In this document: positions 24,521-32,686 of the stretch, piece by piece
Layout of the letters: each line of letters begins with the position of its first letter
Position numbering within the stretch: the first letter of the stretch is position 1
DNA from: RGIG3528 sp964653855
Lineage (GTDB): Bacteria; Bacillota; Clostridia; Lachnospirales; Lachnospiraceae
NCBI GenBank assembly: GCA_964653855.1
Contig: CAZZFV010000015.1
Coordinates: forward strand, 1-42,235
Length of the DNA: 42,235 nucleotides
Direction of reading: 5' to 3'
Made by a program: the position numbers and the translations under genes
The notes under the pieces: generated by a model
Databases searched by the model: none
What the model was told of the DNA's origin: nothing
What the model saw: the letters and a program-made list of their open reading frames with translations, nothing else

Positions 24521-26410
24521 ATGGAAAAAATATTGACAACGGAACAGCTGGACAAAAAAATCAGCGCATGTACCGCATCTTTGAGCTCCAAGATTGACGG
24601 AAGCTCGGGTAAGCGCGCGGTAGTTCTTTGCGGAGGTACGGGATGCCTTTCGTCTCATTCCGACGAAATAAAGGAAAAATTTATCGAGCTTATCGCAAAC
24701 AAGGGACTTTCCGACAAGGTGACCGTTAACCAGGCGGGATGTTTCGGATTCTGCTCACAGGGACCTTTCGTTAAGATTTTCCCGGAAGACACTCTTTATC
24801 GTCTTGTCAAGGTTGAAGACGTCGAAGAAATCGTTGAGTCCGACCTTATAAACGGAAATGTTGTTGAGCGTCTTCTTTATGTAGATCCCGCAACAAAGGA
24901 AAAGGTACAGAAGCAGGACGACATCAATTTCTATAAGAAACAAAAGAGAGTGGCTCTTCGCGGATGCGGAGTCATCAATCCCGAAGATATAAACGAAGCC
25001 ATCGGCTACGGTGCATTCCAAGGCATTAAGCGTGCGCTTTCGATGACGCAGAAGGAAGTTATAGATGAAGTGCTTGCGTCGGGGCTCAGGGGCCGCGGCG
25101 GTGCAGGCTTCCCCACGGGACGCAAGTGGTCGTTTGCCTATGCAAACGAAGCCGATCAAAAGTATGTTGTATGTAACGGCGACGAGGGTGATCCGGGCGC
25201 ATTCATGGACCGTTCGATTCTCGAAGGCAATCCTTTTGCCGTAATCGAGGGCATGATGATTGCGGGATATGCGATCGGCGCAAGCGAAGGTTATTTCTAT
25301 GTTCGTGCCGAATATCCGATTGCCGTTCACAGACTTCAGGTCGCAATTCGTGAGATGAGAGAAGCGGGACTTCTCGGTAAAAATATTTTGGGTTCGGAAT
25401 TTTCGTTTGACGCACACATTCGTCTCGGCGCCGGCGCATTCGTATGCGGCGAAGAGACGGCTCTTCTTCATTCGATAGAAGGACAGCGCGGTATGCCCCG
25501 TCCCCGTCCGCCTTTCCCTGCGGTTAAGGGACTTTGGGACAAGCCGACCGTTGTAAACAATGTTGAAACGCTTGCCTGCGTTCCGACTGTCTTACGTGAA
25601 GGCGCTGCAAGCTTTGCAAGCGTAGGCACCGAAAAGTCGAAGGGCACAAAGGTATTTGCGCTCGGCGGCAAGGTAAACAACGTCGGACTTGTCGAAGTTC
25701 CCATGGGAACAACGCTCAGAGAGCTTATTTATGATATCGGCGGCGGAATCCCGGGCGGCAAGAAGTTTAAGGCAATTCAGACGGGCGGACCTTCGGGCGG
25801 ATGCTTGACGGAAGAGTTCCTTGACGAGCCCATCGATTTTGACAACCTCGTTGCAAAGGGCTCGATGATGGGCTCCGGCGGAGCAATTGTCATGGACGAA
25901 GACAACTGTATGGTTAACATCGCAAAGTTCTATATGGAATTTATTTGCGACGAATCGTGCGGAAAGTGCTCACCCTGCCGTATCGGAACAAAGAGAATGC
26001 TCGAAATTCTCACAAAGATTACCGAGGGCAAGGGAACGATGGAAGACCTCGACGAGCTCGAACAGCTTTCGAACGCCGTTAAGAACAACTCCCTTTGCGC
26101 ACTCGGACAGACATCGGCAAACCCGATCGTTTCCACGCTCACACATTTCAAAGACGAATATATTGCTCATATAGTCGACAAAAAGTGTCCCGCAGGCATA
26201 TGCAAGAAGCTTATGCAATACAAGGTAAACCGTGACGCATGCTTCGGCTGCGGTCTCTGCGTACGTCAATGCCCCGTCGGCGCAATCAGCGTTACCGATT
26301 ACACCGCACCCGGCAAAAAGAAGCCCGCAATGCAAATCGACACAAACAAGTGTATCAAGTGCGGCATGTGTATGGCATCTTGTCGTTTTAACGCTATTTC
26401 GAAAAGCTGA
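24521..26410 (+). CDS. hydB: Bifurcating-type [FeFe] hydrogenase flavin subunit HydB (NuoF-like)
   Basis: The 629 residues have, in order: an N-terminal thioredoxin-like [2Fe-2S] module (CGGTGC and GCFGFC, about 30-80), the NuoF core with NADH/FMN-binding GLRGRGGAGFPTGRKW and CNGDEGDPGAFMDR, the [4Fe-4S] motif SCGKCSPCRIGTKRM, and a C-terminal 2x[4Fe-4S] ferredoxin (CFGCGLCVRQCP, CIKCGMCMASC). This is the architecture of HydB in electron-bifurcating hydrogenases, where NADH and reduced ferredoxin are oxidised together to make H2. GGAGGC precedes the ATG. Whether the complex bifurcates or is simply NADH-dependent cannot be settled from sequence. Confidence 0.95.
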   Translation: MEKILTTEQLDKKISACTASLSSKIDGSSGKRAVVLCGGTGCLSSHSDEIKEKFIELIANKGLSDKVTVNQAGCFGFCSQGPFVKIFPEDTLYRLVKVEDVEEIVESDLINGNVVERLLYVDPATKEKVQKQDDINFYKKQKRVALRGCGVINPEDINEAIGYGAFQGIKRALSMTQKEVIDEVLASGLRGRGGAGFPTGRKWSFAYANEADQKYVVCNGDEGDPGAFMDRSILEGNPFAVIEGMMIAGYAIGASEGYFYVRAEYPIAVHRLQVAIREMREAGLLGKNILGSEFSFDAHIRLGAGAFVCGEETALLHSIEGQRGMPRPRPPFPAVKGLWDKPTVVNNVETLACVPTVLREGAASFASVGTEKSKGTKVFALGGKVNNVGLVEVPMGTTLRELIYDIGGGIPGGKKFKAIQTGGPSGGCLTEEFLDEPIDFDNLVAKGSMMGSGGAIVMDEDNCMVNIAKFYMEFICDESCGKCSPCRIGTKRMLEILTKITEGKGTMEDLDELEQLSNAVKNNSLCALGQTSANPIVSTLTHFKDEYIAHIVDKKCPAGICKKLMQYKVNRDACFGCGLCVRQCPVGAISVTDYTAPGKKKPAMQIDTNKCIKCGMCMASCRFNAISKS

Positions 26411-26424
26411 TAGGGAGGAAGAAT

Positions 26425-28191
26425 ATGGCACTTATAAATATAAAAATCGAAGGTCAGCCCTACCAGGTAGAAGCAGGACTTACCATACTTGAAGCCGCGC
26501 GCAGATGCGGCTATGACATTCCCACTCTTTGCACATTCAACCACGGCGAGTGCTCTACGGGTTCATGCCGTGTGTGCCTTGTTGAGGCAACGGGCGCAAG
26601 GGGACTTGTGGCATCGTGCGTTTATCCCGTTGCGGAAGGAATGGAAATCAGAATTTCTTCTCCTAAGGCTGTTGAGGCAAGAAGAACTTCCGTTGAGCTC
26701 CTTCTTTCAAACCACAACAAAAATTGCCAGCAATGCGCAAAGAACGGCAACTGCGAGCTCCTTTATGTTGCCCGTCAGACGGGTGCAAGGGAAAATGCGT
26801 TTGAGGGATCAAAAACACCCACGACAATAGACGAGGTTACTCCGTCAATCATCCGTGACACATCAAAGTGCATACTTTGCGGAAGATGCGTTGAAAGATG
26901 CAAGAGCGCACACGGAAACGGAATTTTGGGATTTGAAAACAGAGGATTTTCGACAATCGTTGCACCCGCAGGCAATCGCTCGTTTGAGGATTCGCCTTGT
27001 CTTCTTTGCGGACAGTGCGTATCGGTATGTCCGACAGGCGCTCTTATGGAAAAGAGCGAAATCGCAAAGGTTGACGCCGCAATGAAGGCAGGCAAGCACG
27101 TGATCGTGCAAACCGCTCCCGCAGTGCGTGCGTCGCTCGGCGAAGAATTCGGAATGAAAATCGGCACACCCGTTACCGGCAAGATGGTTGCGGCTCTTCG
27201 TCGTCTCGGTTTTGAAAAGGTTTACGATACCGATTTCGGCGCAGACCTTACGATTATGGAAGAAGCAACCGAGCTCCTTTCACGTATCAAGAACGGCGGA
27301 AAGCTTCCGATGATCACGTCGTGCTCACCGGGATGGGTAAATTATGCGGAATATTATTATCCCGACTGCCTTGACAATCTTTCGTCGTGCAAGTCTCCTC
27401 ACGAGATGGAAGGCGCAATCATAAAGACATACTATGCCGAAAAGAACAATATCGATCCCAAGGATATCTTTGTTGTTTCGATTATGCCCTGCACGGCAAA
27501 GAAGTATGAAAAGGAACGTCCGGAGCTTACTGTAAACGGGCTTAAGGATGTTGATGCCGTTCTCACGACAAGAGAGCTCGGCGACCTTATCAAGCGTTCG
27601 GGTATCAATTTCTTGCGTTTGCCCGATGAGGAATTCGACAAGGATTTGGTCGGAACCTATACGGGTGCCGGCGTAATCTTCGGCGTTACCGGCGGTGTTA
27701 TGGAAGCCGCTCTCCGTACGGCATATTATACGCTTTGCGGTGAGGAATACGGCCCCGTTGCGTTTACCGAAGTACGCGGATTTGAAGGCGTAAAGGAAGC
27801 AACGTTTAACTTAAACGGCATGGAAATAAAGGTTTGTGTCGCAAGCGGAATGAAGAACGCAAAGCCTATCCTTGATGACATCAGACGCGGTACATCGCCT
27901 TATACGTTCATCGAAATCATGTGCTGCCCGGGCGGATGCGTAAACGGCGGCGGTCAGTCTTATGTGCGCCCGAACCTCCTTCCGAATGAGGACATCGACA
28001 TCCTTGACACCTACAAGGAAAAGCGCGCAAATGCACTTTATTCCGAGGACGAGAGACAGGTTCTCCGCCAGTCGCACAACAATCCTCAAATAAAGCAGCT
28101 TTATGACGATTTCCTCGGTGCTCCGAACTCGCACAAGGCACATGAGCTTCTTCATACAACATATAACAAGAACAGGGTAAGATTTAATTAA
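26425..28191 (+). CDS. hydA: [FeFe] hydrogenase catalytic subunit HydA
   Basis: The 588-residue subunit carries an N-terminal [2Fe-2S] domain (CTFNHGECSTGSCRVC), the His-Cys [4Fe-4S] motif (HNKNCQQCAKNGNC), a 2x[4Fe-4S] ferredoxin (CILCGRCVERC, CLLCGQCVSVCP) and the H-cluster domain. H-cluster motifs are TSCSPGW (Cys300), MPCTAKKYE (Cys356) and MCCPGGCVNGGGQ (Cys501 and Cys505). It lacks the extra C-terminal [2Fe-2S] extension of some trimeric enzymes. GGGAGGAAG precedes the ATG, 14 bases after hydB. The maturation genes hydEFG are not in this window. A large terminator follows. Confidence 0.96.
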   Translation: MALINIKIEGQPYQVEAGLTILEAARRCGYDIPTLCTFNHGECSTGSCRVCLVEATGARGLVASCVYPVAEGMEIRISSPKAVEARRTSVELLLSNHNKNCQQCAKNGNCELLYVARQTGARENAFEGSKTPTTIDEVTPSIIRDTSKCILCGRCVERCKSAHGNGILGFENRGFSTIVAPAGNRSFEDSPCLLCGQCVSVCPTGALMEKSEIAKVDAAMKAGKHVIVQTAPAVRASLGEEFGMKIGTPVTGKMVAALRRLGFEKVYDTDFGADLTIMEEATELLSRIKNGGKLPMITSCSPGWVNYAEYYYPDCLDNLSSCKSPHEMEGAIIKTYYAEKNNIDPKDIFVVSIMPCTAKKYEKERPELTVNGLKDVDAVLTTRELGDLIKRSGINFLRLPDEEFDKDLVGTYTGAGVIFGVTGGVMEAALRTAYYTLCGEEYGPVAFTEVRGFEGVKEATFNLNGMEIKVCVASGMKNAKPILDDIRRGTSPYTFIEIMCCPGGCVNGGGQSYVRPNLLPNEDIDILDTYKEKRANALYSEDERQVLRQSHNNPQIKQLYDDFLGAPNSHKAHELLHTTYNKNRVRFN

Positions 28192-28226
28192 GGAAGAAAA
28201 TTAAGTTAATTAAAACCTGAGCATAA

Positions 28227-28283
28227 AAAATACCGGCTTTTCGGGAAAATGTAAAAATCGTTTTCTTAAAGGTCGGTATTTTT
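28227..28283 (+). terminator. Terminator of the hydCBA operon
   Basis: AAAATACCG (28227-28235) pairs with CGGTATTTT (28274-28282) around an inner GAAAA/TTTTC stem, ending in a T-run. Confidence 0.8.
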
Positions 28284-28360
28284 GTATCTGTCCGTTATGT
28301 GTTGATATCCATCCCTATGTGGTTTACATATAAAGATATTTAAAATACTCGCCCGTAGGC

Positions 28361-28389
28361 TTGATATCGCAAAAGTCTTATGTTAACAT
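28361..28389 (+). promoter_or_regulatory. Putative promoter of the HD-GYP/CARF-nuclease pair
   Basis: TTGATA (28361-28366) is 17 bases from TAACAT (28384-28389), about 40 nt upstream of the HD-GYP start. It is placed between the hydCBA terminator and the gene, so the pair has its own promoter. Confidence 0.5.
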
Positions 28390-28428
28390 TGAAACGGTAT
28401 TTATCACACTCGAAACGGACAACAGACT

Positions 28429-30123
28429 ATGAAACTGTATTATTTGCTCAGCACATTAATTTCATGCTTTATTGCCGTAATTTTCCTTGCCAAGGACAAA
28501 AACCGGAAATCGATGGTGTATCTTAAAACCGTCGTCATTATTCTTGCGGTGTCCAATCTCGGATATTTCCTTCTTGCGGAAAGCACAAATCTTGACCGGG
28601 CGATTCTCGCAAATTGCATAAGCTATGTGGGAGGCTGCTTTATGCCGCCGCTTATGCTTATGTTTTGCTGCTCTTTGTGCAATTTCAAAATAAAAAATTT
28701 CATCAAATATCTCATGTTTGCCTATTCTTCGTTTGTCTATTTGCTTGTTCTTCTTGTGGGAAAAACAAAGTGGTATTACAGAGAAACGTTTATCTTAAGC
28801 GTAAACGACACAACCGTGCTCGGAAAAGATTACGCATGGGGGCATACATTTTTTTATGTTTTGCTTGTGGGAAGCGTAATCGCGGAAATTGCCGTTATGA
28901 CCGCGGCCGTGATTATGCGGCGTGTCACAAAAAAATATCTCGGCATATTGATCGTTATGGAAGCGGTGACAGTCATATGCTTTATATCCGGCAGAATCAT
29001 CAATCCCTATATCGAAATCACGCCCGTTATCTACGTGTTTGACGGAATCATAATACTTCTTTTACAATACAATCTTGAGTTATACAACATCGAAGACGCG
29101 ATTTACGAAAAATCGAGCAACGACCCCGTAAAAGGCTATTTGATGCTTGATATAAATGCGCATCTTCTCGGGTGCAGCAGCGTTGCCGCAAATTATTTTC
29201 CGGAACTTGCAAGCATAAAAATCGATCAAAATATCGGAACAAATCCCCAAACACGTGTTTTTGCGGAATTTATAGACGATTTTAACTCAAATCCCTCAAA
29301 GTTTTCGGAGCGTCAAATAGAAAAAAACGGACGATTTTACAATGCGACCGTCACACGTTTCGGACGCGGGACAAATGCGGGATTCTTTATCGAGCTTGCC
29401 GACTGCACCGACAGCGTAAAATATCAAAAACTCATAGAAGACTATAACGATGATCTCAAAAAGACGGTTAGGGAGCAGGTCGGCCGTATCAAGGATATTC
29501 AAAACAAAACGGTGCTCGGCATTGCGGATATGGTTGAAAACCGCGACAATGCGACGGGTGGTCATATTAAGCGTACAAGCGACGTTGTTGCGATTTTGCT
29601 TGATACGATAAAGAAAAACCGGCTTTTTGATCTGTCTGACGAGTTTTGCGAAAATCTCATAAAGGCGGCTCCCATGCACGACCTTGGAAAAATTGCCGTT
29701 CCGGACGCGATTCTTAACAAACCGGGCGGTTTTACGGACGAAGAATACGAAATCATGAAGCGGCATGCCACAAAGAGTGCGGAAATAGTTGAAAAACTTT
29801 TGCGCGGCGTTGAAGATGACAACTTTGTTAATCTTGCTGTAAATGTCGCAAGATATCATCATGAAAAATATGACGGCACAGGTTATCCCACAGGCATAAA
29901 AGGCGACGCAATTCCGCTTGAATCGAGAATTATGGCGATTGCGGACGTCTATGACGTGCTTGTGTCAAAGAGATGTTATAAAGAGGCATTAAGTTTTGAG
30001 GAAGCCGACAAAATCATGCTTGATTCCATGGGGACGCATTTCGATCCGAAATTAAAGGACGTATATATAAAGAGCCGCGAAAAAATGGAAGAGTATTATA
30101 AGGCCGGGAGAAACCAAAAATGA
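28429..30123 (+). CDS. Membrane HD-GYP phosphodiesterase with N-terminal multi-span sensor
   Basis: The 564-residue protein has about seven transmembrane segments in its first 215 residues, of the kind found in 7TM N-terminal sensor domains of kinases. A PAS-like cytoplasmic segment (about 240-340) and a short coiled coil follow, then an HD-GYP domain from about 360. The metal-binding His417-Asp418 lie in HDLGKIAVPD, the helix ARYHHEKYDGTGYP contains Gly485-Tyr486-Pro487, and RIMAIADVYDVL follows. HD-GYP enzymes linearise c-di-GMP, some other cyclic dinucleotides, or nucleotide second messengers. The stop overlaps the start of a CARF-domain nuclease gene (ATGA, 30120-30123), so the two are translationally coupled. 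Catalytic residues look intact. Substrate is not determined by sequence. Confidence 0.9.
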   Translation: MKLYYLLSTLISCFIAVIFLAKDKNRKSMVYLKTVVIILAVSNLGYFLLAESTNLDRAILANCISYVGGCFMPPLMLMFCCSLCNFKIKNFIKYLMFAYSSFVYLLVLLVGKTKWYYRETFILSVNDTTVLGKDYAWGHTFFYVLLVGSVIAEIAVMTAAVIMRRVTKKYLGILIVMEAVTVICFISGRIINPYIEITPVIYVFDGIIILLLQYNLELYNIEDAIYEKSSNDPVKGYLMLDINAHLLGCSSVAANYFPELASIKIDQNIGTNPQTRVFAEFIDDFNSNPSKFSERQIEKNGRFYNATVTRFGRGTNAGFFIELADCTDSVKYQKLIEDYNDDLKKTVREQVGRIKDIQNKTVLGIADMVENRDNATGGHIKRTSDVVAILLDTIKKNRLFDLSDEFCENLIKAAPMHDLGKIAVPDAILNKPGGFTDEEYEIMKRHATKSAEIVEKLLRGVEDDNFVNLAVNVARYHHEKYDGTGYPTGIKGDAIPLESRIMAIADVYDVLVSKRCYKEALSFEEADKIMLDSMGTHFDPKLKDVYIKSREKMEEYYKAGRNQK

Positions 30124-31307
30124 ACACGCTTATCAAATTGTACGGTGAAAGAGCGACGGAAAACGTGATCGGTCCCGAAACCTTTAAGCCTAAACATATA
30201 ATTTATATGTGCCCTCCGGAAATTGCCGAGGATAAGTCAAAGCTTGCCACACTCAAACGCTTTTTTGAGCACAGGGGGTATTTCCCCGATATCGAATTTG
30301 CGGAAATCAGCTTTTATAAGACGGACAAGATTTTGCAGCAGTTAAGAAAGGCGAAAGAGAATTATCCCGATCTTGCGGTTGACGTGACGGGCGGAACGGA
30401 TGCGGCTCTCATTGCCGCGGGAATGTTTTCGAGTGAAACCGACTCGCCGATATTTACATATTCACGTAAAAAGAATTGTTTTTATGACATAAATCATGCG
30501 GATTTTGCGGACGGAACTCACTGTACGCTGATTTACAACGTTTCCGACTTTTTTATGATGACCGGCGGAGTGATGGCGGAAGGCAGAGTCGACAATTCAA
30601 AATTAAAGCATTATACGGGAAAACTCGAGCCGTTTTTTAAAATTTTTCTCAAATACAAAAAGGACTGGGCAAACCAGATTGCGTTTATCCAAAAAATTTC
30701 GAAGGGGGAAAAGAAAGATAACGCCTCACTTTCGGTGAGCGGCGATTTTTATCAAAAAACGGAAAAGAACGGTAAGGTTCCGTGTAATACGGGTTTTTTT
30801 AACGATCTTCAAAAAATCGGATTTATAAAGAACCTTGATATTGTTGACGGCCAAAAAGTGAGTTTTAAATTCCTCGATCACAGAGTCAGAATGTGGCTCA
30901 GGGATGTGGGAAGCGTGCTTGAACTATATATGTACAAGATGTGCGTCTCAAGCGGGATCTTTAACGATGTCATAAATTCCGCCGTTGTGAATTGGGATTA
31001 CACGATGGGAGAAAGGGGCATCAGCAACGAAATCGACGTTGTGTGCGCAAGAGGAGTCGTGCCTCTTTTTGTGAGCTGCAAGACGTGCGACATAAAAACG
31101 GTTGCGCTAAACGAGCTCGCGATCTTGAAGGACAGATTCGGAGGCAAGGGCGCAAAGGCGTGCGTTGTGACGACGGAGCATTGCAATGCGCTTGCACGTC
31201 ACCGTGCGTCCCAGCTCGGAATTGCGGTAATAGATATAGAGGAACTTGAAAACAACACGGTTTGCGATCGATTGAAGGCGATTATGAAGGTAAAGGATGT
31301 GTTTTAG
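30120..31307 (+). CDS. CARF plus PD-(D/E)XK nuclease of the Card1/Can2 (DUF1887) type
   Basis: The 395-residue protein has an N-terminal CARF-type Rossmann domain with the ligand-pocket motif DVTGGTDAALIAAG (Asp88-Thr93). A linker/helical region carries a winged-helix-like segment (FFNDLQKIGFIKNLD). The C-terminal nuclease domain reads GISNEIDVVCARGVVPLFVSCKT: Glu304, Asp306 and Lys321 fit the PD-(D/E)XK motif, and NELAILKDRFGGKGAKACVV matches the family's conserved tail. In type III CRISPR systems relatives are activated by cyclic oligoadenylates and cut DNA and/or RNA. There is no cas gene or CRISPR array within the window, and the partner gene is a membrane HD-GYP phosphodiesterase. Strictly, the position equal to the catalytic Glu of Card1 is Ser319 here (SCK rather than ECK). 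Family assignment is confident; activity and ligand are inferred. Confidence 0.87.
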   Translation: MNTLIKLYGERATENVIGPETFKPKHIIYMCPPEIAEDKSKLATLKRFFEHRGYFPDIEFAEISFYKTDKILQQLRKAKENYPDLAVDVTGGTDAALIAAGMFSSETDSPIFTYSRKKNCFYDINHADFADGTHCTLIYNVSDFFMMTGGVMAEGRVDNSKLKHYTGKLEPFFKIFLKYKKDWANQIAFIQKISKGEKKDNASLSVSGDFYQKTEKNGKVPCNTGFFNDLQKIGFIKNLDIVDGQKVSFKFLDHRVRMWLRDVGSVLELYMYKMCVSSGIFNDVINSAVVNWDYTMGERGISNEIDVVCARGVVPLFVSCKTCDIKTVALNELAILKDRFGGKGAKACVVTTEHCNALARHRASQLGIAVIDIEELENNTVCDRLKAIMKVKDVF

Positions 31308-31448
31308 GGGAGAGCACCGGAAATAAAGAAAAATAATTTTGGAGAGAAATACATGCGCTGCAGTGCGTTTTAGGAATGTACCAAGATGTTCAGACACAAT
31401 TTTTTCACAGAAACATCATCAAATCTTTAAGAATGGAACATAAAATTC

Positions 31449-31478
31449 AGGAGTGCTTTTTTGCGCTCCTGTTTTTTT
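31449..31478 (+). terminator. Terminator downstream of the CARF-nuclease gene
   Basis: AGGAGTGC-TTTTTT-GCGCTCCT followed by GTTTTTTT, 142 nt after the nuclease stop. The intervening 31308-31448 holds only a six-codon frame (31353-31373) and nothing else I can support. Confidence 0.88.
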
Positions 31479-31564
31479 GAAGCGTTTAACGCACGCGGAA
31501 CAAAAAAGAGATTGCGAAGCGAAGCTTTTGTAATTATAAAAAAATCTGAGGAAGGGAACACTGT

Positions 31565-32686
31565 ATGATTGAGGTAAAAAATCTTACAAAAAAATACGGA
31601 GACCATGTTGCGATACATGATCTTTCGTTTACGGTGGAAAAAGGCCGTGTTTACGGCTTTTTGGGACCGAACGGAGCAGGTAAATCAACCACGATGAACA
31701 TTATCACGGGTTATCTTGCGCCGACCGAGGGCACAGTTCTTATTGACGGCAAGGACATAATGAGAGAACCCGAGGAAGCAAAAAAGAAGATAGGGTATTT
31801 GCCCGAGCTTCCGCCGCTCTACAATGACATGACGGTGGGAGAATATCTTATGTTTGTTGCGGAACTTAAAAAAGTGCCGAAGCAGGAACGAAAGAATTCC
31901 GTGCGCCTTGTTATGGAAGAGACGGAAGTCACCGACATGGAGCACAGACTCATCAAAAACCTGTCAAAGGGCTATAAGCAGAGAGTCGGCATGGCGGAAG
32001 CGATGATCGGAAATCCGGATGTTTTGATTCTTGACGAGCCGACAGTCGGACTTGATCCCAAGCAGATAATCGAAATCCGTGACCTTATCAAAAAGCTTGG
32101 CGAGAGCCATACGATAATTTTGAGCTCACATATTCTTTCGGAAGTAAGCGCGGTTTGCGATCATATCCTTATTATTTCAAAAGGTAAGCTTGTCGCAAGC
32201 GATTCGCCCGAAAATCTTAAAAAGCGTCTCGGCGGTTCGATGCGTCTTGACATTGTTGTCGCAACGGCAGCGGACGAGGCAATCACGCTTCTTAAGTCGA
32301 TTGACGGCGTTGACACGGCAGAAATTACGGGAGCCGACGAAAAGGGATACTCAAAGATCCTTGTTACCGGCTCAACCGATACGGATATCAGAGAACAGGT
32401 ATCGATTCTCCTTGCCGAAAACCGCATTCCGGTAATGGAAATGACAAAGATCGAAAAGAGTCTCGAAGACATCTTCCTTGAACTCACGGGAAACGATGAG
32501 AGTAAGAAAGAAGATGTAAAGGAAACCACATCGAAGGAAGATAAGGACACAGCGGAGAATACGGAAACCGAGAACGGTGAAGCGGTAAGCGCCAATGAAC
32601 CCGGCGAAATCACCGACAATGACGGCACAGGTGAAACCGACAATGCGGAAGTTCCGGCAGACGCTTGTGACAGGGAGGAAGAATAA
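31565..32686 (+). CDS. ABC transporter ATPase, GldA-like
   Basis: The 373-residue ATPase has Walker A GPNGAGKST (residues 34-42), Q-loop region KKIGYLPELPPLY, signature LSKGYKQRVG, Walker B VLILDEPTVGLDP and HILSEV. The match to gliding-motility GldA-like ATPases rests on the LPELPPLY region and on its partners. A C-terminal tail of about 60 residues after the family's usual end is strongly acidic (Glu/Asp/Thr/Asn/Ser) and low-complexity, and probably disordered. GAGGAAGG is nine bases upstream of the ATG. The stop overlaps the permease start. With the next two genes it forms a putative export system that in Bacteroidetes supports gliding; in non-gliding Clostridia the role is unknown. Confidence 0.86.
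   Translation: MIEVKNLTKKYGDHVAIHDLSFTVEKGRVYGFLGPNGAGKSTTMNIITGYLAPTEGTVLIDGKDIMREPEEAKKKIGYLPELPPLYNDMTVGEYLMFVAELKKVPKQERKNSVRLVMEETEVTDMEHRLIKNLSKGYKQRVGMAEAMIGNPDVLILDEPTVGLDPKQIIEIRDLIKKLGESHTIILSSHILSEVSAVCDHILIISKGKLVASDSPENLKKRLGGSMRLDIVVATAADEAITLLKSIDGVDTAEITGADEKGYSKILVTGSTDTDIREQVSILLAENRIPVMEMTKIEKSLEDIFLELTGNDESKKEDVKETTSKEDKDTAENTETENGEAVSANEPGEITDNDGTGETDNAEVPADACDREEE

Noticed and set aside
28429..31307. Type III CRISPR locus
   Set aside because: The CARF nuclease is the only CRISPR-associated type protein; there is no Cas10, RAMP protein, Cas1/Cas2 or repeat array in the window.
31353..31373. Six-codon leader peptide (MRCSAF) behind GGAGAG downstream of the nuclease gene
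   Set aside because: Too short to support, and no attenuator structure or gene requiring one follows directly.
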